Assembly: GCF_000350225.1 (NCBI RefSeq) | Contig: NW_005179068.1 | Span: forward strand, 107,992 to 171,991 | Direction of reading: 5' to 3' | DNA length: 64,000 nucleotides | Source of the DNA: Chondrus crispus | Taxonomy: Eukaryota > Rhodophyta > Florideophyceae > Gigartinales > Gigartinaceae | Part shown: positions 36,374-46,094 of the stretch, in pieces | Layout: every line of letters begins with the position of its first letter | How positions within the stretch are numbered: position 1 is the first letter of the stretch | Notes under the pieces: model-generated | What the model saw: the letters and a program-made list of their open reading frames with translations, nothing else | Database searches by the model: none | Told to the model about the DNA's origin: nothing | Program-made: the position numbers and the translations under genes

Positions 36374-36793
36374 AGCCCACGGGGCTGCCGCTGCACGTAA
36401 ATATACTGGCCCCGCTTCCTCGCGTGACCGCTCTGGCCCCCCCGGCCACCGTCTTTCCACCTTGCCACTGAACTGCACTCTCCCTGCCTCCTCGCGCCTC
36501 TCTCGCCGTCGAACTTCTAACAGTCAATTTCAAGCCGCGCTTCATCTGCGTCTCCCGAATTCCGGTTGCCCAACGTCAGCTTCGCGTCAGCCTCGGGCCG
36601 CGTGGTCTCTGCGTCGCCCGGGACTGTGGTCGCTGACGTCAATCGTCGTCTGGGACTCAGGCCGCGTGCTCTGCGCGTCGCCTGAAGCTCCGTTTCCAGT
36701 CGTTCCCGTTTCGGGACTTCTCGGAAACGCACAGCGTCTCGAGCCGCGCACGGGAGCTCTGTAGTCCTTCGGGCGGTACTCCCTGTGCGCACT

Positions 36794-38266
36794 ATGGCTC
36801 GAACCAAGCAGACGGCGAGGGCTTCCACCGGCGGGAAGGTACCACGCCGCGCTATCGCCACTAGGGCCGCCCGCCGTTCAGCGGGCGTGTGGCGAGAGAA
36901 CGGCCGGGACGTCACCGAAAGAGCGTCTCATGGCGTGAATTGCCCCTTCATCGACTTCGAAGACCCAAGTAATTCCGAACATCTCCCTGACCTTTGGGAG
37001 CACGCGGGACGTTCCGACGTCTCTGCGCTTCGGTACCAAGTAGGAGGTGGTTCTTTCCGAATCAAATATAAGGAAGTGGGCAACCCGGCGTCTGTCGTAG
37101 CGGCCGTATCTGCCGCCGGGGCCCGGCTTCTCTTCGGGGCCCATGTGTTGGCCTTCGTATCGGCCCGCCTCGCTCGCAAGGCATGGTTCACCTGCGACCG
37201 CTGCTACCGGCTGGGGCTCACCGAGAGCCACAGCGACGGGACGGAGTACACCTGCTGCGACGACCCAGAGTGGGTCGTCGAATTTGTCTGGTGCTCTGAT
37301 GGCGGTAACGGCGAGTTCAAGGGTTGCCACTACGCCGTCGGAGAGGGGAGTCCAGAGAAGTACATGATACTTCTCTACACGATGACCTTCGATCGCGTGC
37401 CCTCTGCGAACGGCACCCCCCGCCGGGGCCTCAACTCTTCCTTCGGTAAGGAGTGCTCAACGCGTATGGACGCTATTCTGGCTATCGACAATTGGTGTAG
37501 CCAGAATAGAGGGAAGAGGAAGCGAGTGAACTTTGCTATGTCACGCGACGTCTCCCCACTCGCTTCCCGGTACCTTTGCACGTCCCGGACCGTAGCGTTC
37601 CAAGACAATACCGTCTTGTGCATCCGGTCTGCGGTCTGCAACGCTATGTTCCTTGTCGTTGGTCGCGGTGCTGCTGACCGCCTATGGGTGGCGGAAGCGG
37701 CCCGAGTCGCCGCGTTCGAGCGTCAGATGAACTATTCCCCGAGCGTGCACCACTTTACGCACATTCAGAGGGTAATCCGAGCAGATCACCACGGAACAGT
37801 TTCTCTTGATCATGTGGCCCCACCGCCGGGGGCTTTCATCCAAGGGAGATCCAGCTCCAGACTCCCTCTGTGGCGCAGCTCTGCTGTTAGCTGGTTATTT
37901 CGTCTGCCGCGGGAGCAAGCGGGTGTCTACGTTCTTCGCATCACCGACGTTAACCATCTCCAACACGCCGTCTGCATAGACGCACGGACGGAACCGGCGC
38001 TGATCTACGATTGCGCAGAACGTTTCGCCATGCAGCTCAAGGACACTTCTCTTCGCTTGTGCTGTCCCACCGCCGATCCGACAAAGTTCCAGTACTTCGA
38101 TGATGTGCGTCTCTTGCGCCGAACAACCCGGCAGCATAGAGACGCCAATCAGAGTCCCGGCCGGGAGAGGAAATCCAAAAAGGTTCGCCGAGGAAATCGT
38201 GGCCCCAAATCCTCCCATGGCAAGGTAATTGCCGTGCGTAGGGGTTCTTCAAGCAGCAAACACTGA
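36794..38266 (+). CDS. Histone H3-tail mimic fused to a cysteine-peptidase-like domain, antisense gene of the Gypsy element
   Basis: The first ATG (36794) opens directly on an H3 tail: residues 2-30 match H3 positions 1-29 at 22 of 29. K4, K14, S10, T11, S28 and R2/R8/R17/R26 are kept, while K9 is Ala and K18, K23 and K27 are Arg. No histone fold follows. Residues 134-179 hold C134, C137, C154, C155, C167, C178 and H179, a possible zinc site. KRKR at 241-244 may be a nuclear signal. Residues 270-425 resemble a papain-like peptidase (C276 in LCIRSAVCNAMF, H391 in HAVCID, D406 in IYDC). The last 50 residues are very basic. A frame starting at GTG 36785 would add three residues and hide the tail, so ATG is preferred. 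It lies opposite gag-pol between pol and the 3' LTR, with its own 440-bp leader. The frame is intact at 490 aa. Role inferred: chromatin mimicry in the nucleus. Confidence 0.9.
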   Translation: MARTKQTARASTGGKVPRRAIATRAARRSAGVWRENGRDVTERASHGVNCPFIDFEDPSNSEHLPDLWEHAGRSDVSALRYQVGGGSFRIKYKEVGNPASVVAAVSAAGARLLFGAHVLAFVSARLARKAWFTCDRCYRLGLTESHSDGTEYTCCDDPEWVVEFVWCSDGGNGEFKGCHYAVGEGSPEKYMILLYTMTFDRVPSANGTPRRGLNSSFGKECSTRMDAILAIDNWCSQNRGKRKRVNFAMSRDVSPLASRYLCTSRTVAFQDNTVLCIRSAVCNAMFLVVGRGAADRLWVAEAARVAAFERQMNYSPSVHHFTHIQRVIRADHHGTVSLDHVAPPPGAFIQGRSSSRLPLWRSSAVSWLFRLPREQAGVYVLRITDVNHLQHAVCIDARTEPALIYDCAERFAMQLKDTSLRLCCPTADPTKFQYFDDVRLLRRTTRQHRDANQSPGRERKSKKVRRGNRGPKSSHGKVIAVRRGSSSSKH

Positions 38267-38343
38267 TAGTTCATGCATAAGAAACGAAATCAATCTCAAT
38301 CGCCTTCAATCTAGTACATGCGAAATATTAAAATGCATCACAC

Positions 38344-41300
38344 CTACATAAGATGTGCGGGTTTCTGAATAAAAGGGATTAAACGTCTTGCATGTATATC
38401 CCGTCGACTGTAGCGCAATCCCGGCGACACGAGTGTGTACCGCGGGTGCTTGGCTCGTACTACCCGGCATGGGCCGTAGTACTTCGACTCCCCTAGGGGC
38501 CACTTCTGTAACCCTCCTAGGGCTGTTCCTCGGGCGACCAGAACTTGATCGTGTACGTCGAACTGGCGTGGCGACACAACCGTCATTCTCTTGCTCCTCT
38601 TTTCCAACTGTTTAGCCGCCCTCGTCGATCGGAGCGCGAGCGTCGCTAACAGTTCCAAGTTGCGCGCCTCAACGCCGCCCCACCAGATTTGGTTCAGTTC
38701 GGTCTGGGGTTGCGCGGGCGGCTTTACTCCATACATCAGCTCAAACGGGGAGAACCCGTCCGACAGCCGGCGTCGGCGGTATCCGTACAGGATCAGCTTC
38801 AGCGCTGATTCCCACTTGTGGCTAGCGGCGCCCTGTCCCAACAGAGTCTTCCGAATTGAACGCTTGATGGGCCCGACCATACGCTCCGCTTTTCCGTTGG
38901 ACATAGGAGCATAGGCGAGGACCGGTTTCCATGAAATTCCCTGTTGTACCATGAAGTTCTTCAACGCTGTCGCGCTGAAACATGTTGCGTTATCTGAGAC
39001 TATGGTCCGAGGGGGACCAAACGAATGGATGATCTCCTCCTCCACGAACTTGACAACTTCCGCAGACGTAGCGGTCTCGGTTGCCCAAGCCAGGGGCCAA
39101 CCAGTCAGATGTTCGACCGCTATCAGGATGTAACGTTTTCCGTTCTTCGTCTTGGGAAGGGGTCCCGCAAAGTCTATAGAGAATGTCTCAAAGAGCTGAG
39201 AGACTGGTATCACCGCCGTGCTTTTGTACGTCGGGATGGGGGCAGCCTTTTGGCAGCCTTCGCATCCACGAACGTAGGCGTAGATATCACCATGAACTCC
39301 CGGCCACCAGTACCTGTCAAGGACGAACTGCTTCGTAGCTGTAGCGTCCCAGTGGCCAATGTCGTAATGCAACGACCGCAATATCTGCAGTCGAGTCCCC
39401 CGAGAAGGGATTGTTCTGATCCCATTCTTCATCCTGCGAAACAGCCTTCCGTTCCAGGCGAGGAACCGCCTGGAGTTCTTCTTGATTCTGCGCCTCTGCG
39501 CAGCATCTTGCTCGACCATCTCTTCTCCTTCGAGATAACGGTACGTGTCCCGCACATGAGGTTCCATGTCTTCCAGTATATCTCCTTTCGCAAAAGCGGC
39601 AGCACATACCAAGTCCCCCTCATCCTCCTCGCGCCTGCCATCGTCTTTTCGTAGACGCGAGAGAAAGTCAGCGGCACAATTCTTTGAGCCGGGGCGGTAC
39701 AATATCTCGAATTCGTACTCCGCCAGGAAATCCATCCAACGGGCAAGTCTACCGTGGATGTCCTTCTTCTTGAACGCATACTGAAGCGCTTGGTGATCCG
39801 TAATCAACTTGAACTTTTGCGTTGAGAGCAAATACACCCGAAATTTCTTTAGCGCGAAGATCACCGCTAATGCTTCTCTCTCACAGGTGGAGTACTTCTT
39901 CTCGGTCTCCGTCATCGTCCTGCTGGCGTATTGTATCGGGTGAACCTTCTTGTCTTCCTTCTTCTGAGCCAGAACTGCTCCCACTGCCACGTTGGATGCA
40001 TCTGTCTCGACCACGAAGGGTTCGTCAAACTTCGGGAGCGCAAACAGCGGAGGAGACGTCACCCTCTTCTTCAACTCCTGGAAGGCGGTCCGCATCTCTT
40101 CCGTAAATTCAAATTGGACTTTGGTAGAAGTAGCAGCATGCAACGATGCAGAGACTTCTGCGAACTTAGGGATGAATCGGCGGTAATACCCCGCTAGCCC
40201 AAGGAAGCTTCGTAACTCCGTCTTGGTGCGCGGCTCGGGGGTGTCCTAAATGATCGATGTCTTCTCTGGATCCACCTCAATCCCCTTCTTTCCGATGACG
40301 TGCCCCAATAGCCTCGTCTGTGATTGCGCGAAGGAACACTTCGCAAGCTTCAACTTCAATCCACTGCGAGCAATCAGCTCGAACACTTCAATTAAATGGT
40401 CAACATGGACGTCCAAGGACTTTGAAAAGATAACCACGTCATCAAGGTATACTCGGACGAATGGCAGGTCTCTGAATACGCCATCCATCATCCTTTGAAA
40501 GGTTGAAGGAGCGTTCATGAGCCCGAATGGCATCACTTCAAATTGAAAGGTCCCGTACCGACAGACAAACGTCGTCTGTTCTTTGCACCATGAAGCCATC
40601 CGCACTTGCCAATAACCCGAGAACAAGTCCAGGGTAGTGAACACTTTGCTTCCTTCAAGGTCGTCAAATATCTCTTCTATTTTGGGCAACGGCCACTTGT
40701 CGGCCTTCACCACCCGGTTAAGCGCGCGGTAGTCAACACAGAAGCGAGGTTTCCCGTCCTTCTTCGTTGCGATGACGACCGGAAACGACCAAGGAGCTAC
40801 AGAGGGGGTAATGATCCCTGCCTTCTGCATCTTCTCGATCTCCTCGCGCACTACCGCGTTGTGTCTCAGAGGGAGCCTCCGAACGGCGTGCGAAATGGGT
40901 CTGTCGTCATTTAACTCAAAAGAATGTGACACAGGGACATCTGCCGACCTGAGGTCGTCCAAAGACCATGCAGCTATTCCCATACTCTTGATAGAACATA
41001 TTATGCGGTCGGCGTTCTCTCTGCTGATATGGCTCAGCTTAGACATTAGAAGTTCCTCCTTCTCATCTCTCTTCTCTTTCTCATCCGCCGGCTCGTACTC
41101 TGAGCCTTCCCCAGCTAGGTCCGGAAGTCCAGCATGAGGATCTTCGTCCTCAGTGACTGCTCCCGCCCAGGCAAGGTCTGGTTCAAACGGCACCCTGTCA
41201 CGCATCGAAAGGACGAAGTCTTCATCCGTGTCAGTCGAGTCAGCCGGCACGGCCCCCGAGTCTGACGTGAAGTCCTCACTGTCGGTAGCGGATCCCGGCT

Positions 41301-43071
41301 TCTTATGGTCTTCATCCATCTCAAGACTTAGTCGAATCGTCTCAGCACCCACAGTCACTTGGACATGCTGTTGCCCCAAATCAATGCACGTTTGGAGCTC
41401 CTCTAACGTCGCCATCCCCATGATGACGTCGTATGGTGTTCCCGTAACGACAAGGAAGTCCATCATGCTCACCAGTCCCCCAAACGAGACGGGGACCTGG
41501 CGCAGTGATCCAACACAAGGGGAGCTCTTCCCATCTGCCACAGTAATGTGTTTCTTCGTACTCTCTGGCGTCAGAGAAAGTCTCTTCATGAGGTGCGGCG
41601 ACATGATGTTCGGCACGGCACCCGAATCCAGTAGTGCTTGAGCATCAGTTCCATAAACTTGAACAGTAACTACCCGAAGACGCCTCGGGAAGACATCCGT
41701 GTGGCCCGCAAACCCGCGAGAACGCCCTAATCTCCTGGATAGAAGGCGCTTCATCTCCTTCCTTGCTCCTTCAGCGTCTCCACGGACAAGTTGTCCAAAT
41801 GTTAGACCAGACGGCGCATTCGCCAGCTCTGACACGACGTTGTACTTGCCGACGTGCTCCTGGAGTGCCGCCTTCTTTGAAACATTCTTCTTCTTCTGGC
41901 GTGCAGGCTTCACTCTCGGCACTCTCAGCGGCTCATTCCAGGGGATAGTTCCCCTAGGAGCTACTGGAGTGGGATTCAGCAGCCTCGGGATCGAAACTTC
42001 TTCACGGTTCTTCGACTGCTTCGGCAAGGCCTCTCCTTCGGCGTTGCGTTTCGTAGCTGCCACCAATTCTCCCTTGGTGGTCTCAGTTATGACCGTGACT
42101 TGCTTCGAGTCTCTGGTGGCCTTGTCACCGGCGTCGTTAGCAGAACCGCCTGCTTTCGGGCCATAAGCGCTTCCTGCGCCAGCGTTACCTTGAGGACGTG
42201 CATGAGCCACATTCTTTCTAGCAAAGCGGGACCACCAAGTCTCCGTCGTGTGTCCAATCTTCCCACACGTTGGGCAACGAGTATCACGGTGTGGGTTGGA
42301 ACGACAACGAGTCGCTGAATGCCCTAGTTTCTTGCAATGGGAACATGTCCAACTCGTATCACTGTCCCCTGGCGTCTGTCGTTTCTTCATCATCAGTGAC
42401 AGTTCCGCCAGCTGGTTGGTGATGGCGTCAAACTTGTTCTCCAGCCTTTCCTGTCGAGGATCCACATCAGAACGCACCAGTACGCGCTTGGGCGTCACAG
42501 GTTCAACGGACTGCGCAGGAGTTTTCGCCGCCTTGAAGGCGTCACGGCCTGCAGCAAAGTCCTTCACGGTCTTCATCAGTTCTTCGTACGTCGTCGGAGA
42601 ACGATAGATCGCGAACTGAGCAACATCCAAATGTGCCATTACGGCATTGCGAAGCAAGCCGTACTTTGCCTCGTCGTTGAAACCAGCCCTTCTGTAGAGC
42701 TTGTCCATTTCATCCATCGAAGTAAGCAAGTTCTTACCACCCAGTCGGCAACTCATAGCCTTCTGGATGTTTTCTTCTGGCCTCGGTGCCTCCGTAAAAC
42801 GGTCGTACAGGGTGCTCTTCACACCGTCCCAGATACTGGCGGCCTCGGTCAGACTCCCATTATGACTATACGTTTCATAGTAATAGTCGAACGCGGCACC
42901 CTCGAGATGGCATAGGATAGCTCCTGCCTTCTCCTCGTCAGGCTTGCCGCGCATAATGATGTTCTCGTATACGAACAGAAACTTGGAAACATCTGACCCG
43001 TTCGACCCATCGTAGGTAACAGGGTTAGGGCCCGCACTTGTGTCTGCGTCGGCCCTCCACAAGAGTACCAT
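38344..43071 (-). mobile_element. Gag-pol coding region of the young Gypsy
   Basis: Domains in order on the minus strand: gag from 43.07 kb; two CCHC-type zinc knuckles near 42.24-42.36 kb (CSHCKKLGHSATRC, CPTCGKIGHT); aspartic protease with LLDSGA near 41.63 kb; RT near 40.3-40.9 kb with VYLDDVV; RNase H near 39.7-40.05 kb (VETDASNVAVGAVL); integrase zinc finger near 39.25-39.36 kb and its catalytic core to about 38.8 kb (SIDFAGPL, VSDNATCF, NGKAERM). Gag and pol are one reading unit with no separate gag stop visible. The first ATG of this frame spans the LTR edge: its A is the last base of the 5' LTR and TG is the start of the primer-binding-like site. About one break in pol. Confidence 0.9.
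38368..38373 (+). promoter_or_regulatory. Possible poly(A) signal for the antisense gene
   Basis: AATAAA on the plus strand about 100 bp after the stop of the H3-tail gene, just inside the 3' end of the opposing pol frame. It would allow a separate plus-strand transcript to end here, overlapping pol transcripts tail to tail. Confidence 0.4.
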
Positions 43072-43339
43072 GTTGTCGGTGAAATGGGGGAGGCGGTTCT
43101 GGGGAGCGTGCCGTTCGTGGTGAGGGTTTTTTTCGAGTGTCGTCCCCCCTTCCCCGCAGCGCCCGTCACCCTCTCTCTTTTATTTCTACGAAATTCCTTC
43201 CAGAAGCGTCCACGCATCCGGCCCGGATTCCGCCGGGCCGTCCGCGTGCGCCTCTCTAAAATTCAAATAAAATCTCGGACTACAGAATAAAATCTCCCTC
43301 TACAGTAAAATGCAAATATTTCCCTAAAAATATCTCACA
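43071..43339 (-). repeat. 5' LTR of the young Gypsy
   Basis: 269 bp, the same sequence as 36087-36355, upstream of gag on the minus strand, flanked outside by the target duplication CACAT at 43340-43344. Confidence 0.93.
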
Positions 43340-43422
43340 CACATTACGAAAAAGGTAGAGTGAGTGTGTGTTCATTGATGCTTGCGTGTGATGGGGTCTA
43401 GCATAAAACCAAATTTATCCGT

Positions 43423-43484
43423 GTGATGACTCGAGATAATATCTGTGATGACTCGAGATACTATCTGTGATGACTCGAGATCCC
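43423..43484. repeat. 22-bp tandem repeat, three copies
   Basis: Units of GTGATGACTCGAGATA plus six bases start at 43423, 43445 and 43467, with only one internal change before the third is cut short. Each holds a CTCGAG site. It is a local tandem array without spacers, not a CRISPR. Confidence 0.8.
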
Positions 43485-43859
43485 CTTTACTTCCGCGCTC
43501 CAGGTCCTACACTTTAATGGACCCACGCCGTCGCATCCGCTGGCGTTGTCAGTCGTGTCCACCTGTCCAGCTGGACAGGTTGCGTCATGACAATCCCCAC
43601 GTGTGCAACAGAAATCTTTTTGCTTTCTTTTTCAGTTTTTTTGGGCTGCAGTTGCACAATGTTGTGGCACAGTTGTGCAATGTGCACGAACCTCTGGGCG
43701 TAATTAAAGAACTAATGTTAGCCTGTTAACAGGCTCTAGCTCTACCAAGAGGGTGTCCAGACGACAAGCGATTTGCCTTATGTGAGATCAAGCATGGCGT
43801 CATATAAGGCCAGCTTCTTTTTGCAAAAAAAATTAAATCGACGACACTTTATAAAGTCA

Positions 43860-44211
43860 GTTGGGACGCCATTTCTTTAGCGTACGTACCCTCGGCAATA
43901 AGATCTTGCAAAACATCGGGATAGAAGTTGTGAATACACAGAAAGACTAAGAATGTAATGTAGTTTTTATAGGCGGATGACATTTTAAACAGGCATTTTG
44001 GTTTCGAAGATGTCAACACATAACGTTTTGAGGTTGGTCAAAAAGGCTTTTTTCAGGCATTCTAAAATGCCTGGAAAAGATCTCACCAAACTCCACACTT
44101 TCACAACCCAGAAGTCAACTGCGGTGGCGTGAGTATTTTTCCTTGCTGCTGAGAAAGCACAAGTCGGGAAAAATAAGTTGAAAAGTGACCTCATACGAGG
44201 TCATTTGTCGT
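43860..44211. repeat. Left member of a diverged direct-repeat pair flanking the pogo transposon
   Basis: Aligns in the same orientation with about 47110-47460, by eye roughly 60-65% identical, anchored by ATCTTGCA-AACA-CGGGA-AG, GCAGAAAGA-like and GAGAAAG-like blocks. The pair lies just outside the two ends of the 2.8-kb transposon at 44215-47021. No domain recognised in either copy. Confidence 0.5.
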
Positions 44212-44416
44212 CTACACCCAGTTACTGTCATTAGTGTCACCTACAGTATTTTTCAGGGAACATTTTTGAGGTAACTTACATGATTTACTGTCGGTGACAG
44301 TATTCCCCTGGTGACACTGTTTTACGTCTGTTTCTAATTATTGTTGATGACTCTAATTTCAAATTTCAAATTAGCGTCACTGGCAGCAACTGCCGGAACT
44401 GCTACACTCTACTACA

Positions 44417-46089
44417 TCATTGATTGTGATCATGTACATCAATTTCAACAGTTTCAGGTACAACTGGTTCTCCGTTGAAATGGTTCCGGTGCTTGTTGAT
44501 AATGTTCTGTAACTTCGGAAACAGCTGACGTTCCTCCCATAAACCATTCGTGTTTAAAGCCATCCCTGTCCTCACCATCGCCTTGCGAGCAAACGTCATA
44601 CCCTCACTATCCTTTTGCTCATTGACCTCACGCACAGCAGCACTCGCGAGTCTCAGAAAAAAGATTTCCCAGGATTGGCCAGCTTTCCAGAACCATCCGT
44701 CCACCTTCCCTCCATGATCATCTGCATTTTAAATGCCTCCCATCTCGTACACCATGCTCGCTTGTTTTTTTGTATTACAAAAGAATCGCAAGGTTTAATT
44801 AAATGTGTGGCATTCTTAGGAAAGTATCTTATTTCAGTATTAATCCCAATAGCAGCTTGGGAAAGTGAGACTGTATTGTTATGGCCGCTACAGTTATCGA
44901 CGTACAGTATGCGCTTTCGGCCACCTGGCAATGCTCAAAAAACACGTCGTTCTTGCATCCATTGATGCATTACCTGCGAATCCATCCAGCCTTTAGGTCC
45001 GCTACGGTAGGAGACACCTGGTACATTGTCAGGTACACCACGGATAGGATAACCCCGGCATTGATTTTTGAAAACCATAAACGGATTCTCGATTTTTGCC
45101 TCAACACCTCCACTGAGCCTTACCAACATAGTCATTCCCTCTCCTCCAGATGCCACATCTGCATACTTCATTTCTTCATTTCCCATAAATCCCAGCGTGC
45201 GCCCGTTATCATAGTTGATCACAAAGTGTGTCTCATCAGCGTTGCTCACATCGCTTTCGTTTAGTGTGCCAGCGCGAAACTCACGACAAAGCTGCCTAAG
45301 ATGAAAAGAGACTTCTTTTTCTATGAAAGCCTCCTTGGCTGGGCTCGTCAACAGCTTTCCTGTATGGGCTCGACTCACAATACAAAAACGATCAGCAAAT
45401 GTCTGAATCCATCGGGCATTTATCTTCATGATTATGGGAACATCTGTGCACGGATCCATAAAATTTAGAGAGTACGACGGGGATGTACTGTGTTTGATGA
45501 GGTGCACTGCCAGTGCACGAAGGTTCCGCAAATTAAACTTGACCCCCAATCTCCTCAAACGGTCAAACTCTTCAACCAAATCCTTGTGTAGAGCCAAAAC
45601 CCAGGCTTCTCTTTTACGTCCCCTACCAGAGCGTGCTTTAGTAAATACTCGCGTGAAACCGTTACGCGAAACACGCGTGATGGAGCCTGTTTTGCCTTGT
45701 AACACCACCTTGCCTTCTTTATCGGTAAAATCTGACCTCGACTTCCAAAGGCGGCTTGCCCGTACAAGGTTTGCGTTTCGGGTTCCGCGAAAAAGATCCG
45801 GGAATTCGGCAACGGCTTTAGATGCGATACATGTTTCCCCGTCTGTCCGTACAGCCTGAAGCATCCATTTAACGATAGTCAATCGTTGCGACAGCGTCAA
45901 AACGCGCTGCAAGCTACGCTTTTTTGTCGTGTCTGTAGTTGGAACTTCGTTCCTGTTGATTACAGATGCATTTGATGCATCTGTTTTTGTCCCCGGGTTC
46001 GTGGTTGTCGAATGGCCTTGGTGCAATTTGCCATTACGAAGCTTTGCGCTCTCGAGAGCGGCAATAATAGGGGAAGCAGATGCCGGCAT
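44417..46089 (-). pseudogene. DDE transposase of the 44-47 kb transposon, lightly broken
   Basis: Starts at the ATG at 46089 (MPASASPIIAALESAK). The N-terminal third has a helix-turn-helix-like basic region (LTLSQRLTIVKWMLQA, GRGRKREAW). The catalytic triad of the DDE_1 type follows: NADETHFVINYD near 45.2 kb, LYVDNCSGHNN near 44.88 kb and IKPCDSFVIQKNK near 44.79 kb. Two lesions are visible: an in-frame TGA at 44935-44937, just before the second Asp, and a frame change near 44.66-44.70 kb at an A-run, after which the C-terminus continues to 44417. It would otherwise be about 550 residues, usual for the family. Unless the stop is read through, this copy makes only the DNA-binding half plus the first Asp. 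Confidence 0.85.
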
Positions 46090-46094
46090 TGGGA

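Larger units (their letters stand above)
36087..43339 (-). mobile_element. Young Ty3/Gypsy element with antisense accessory gene
   Basis: The two 269-bp LTRs (36087-36355 and 43071-43339) appear identical base for base and have TG...CA ends. Both sides carry the same 5-bp target duplication, CACAT (36082-36086 and 43340-43344). Gag-pol reads on the minus strand from 43071 to 38344. A purine-rich tract (GAGGAGGGG on the minus strand) abuts the 3' LTR, and a primer-binding-like TGGTACTCTTGTGG follows the 5' LTR. The element is 7253 bp, looks nearly whole with about one break in pol, and is very recent. Between pol and the 3' LTR sits an intact opposite-strand gene (36794-38266). Confidence 0.93.

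Noticed and set aside
36794-36883. A canonical histone H3 gene
   Set aside because: Only the tail matches; the alpha-N helix and histone fold never appear, and K9, K18, K23 and K27 are replaced. The frame continues into unrelated sequence for 460 residues.
36517-37330. Minus-strand frames opposite the H3-tail gene
   Set aside because: GC-rich shadows of the plus-strand gene with no domains, and not continuous with pol.
43423-43484. CRISPR-like array
   Set aside because: Three direct 22-bp units with no unique spacers, in a eukaryotic setting.
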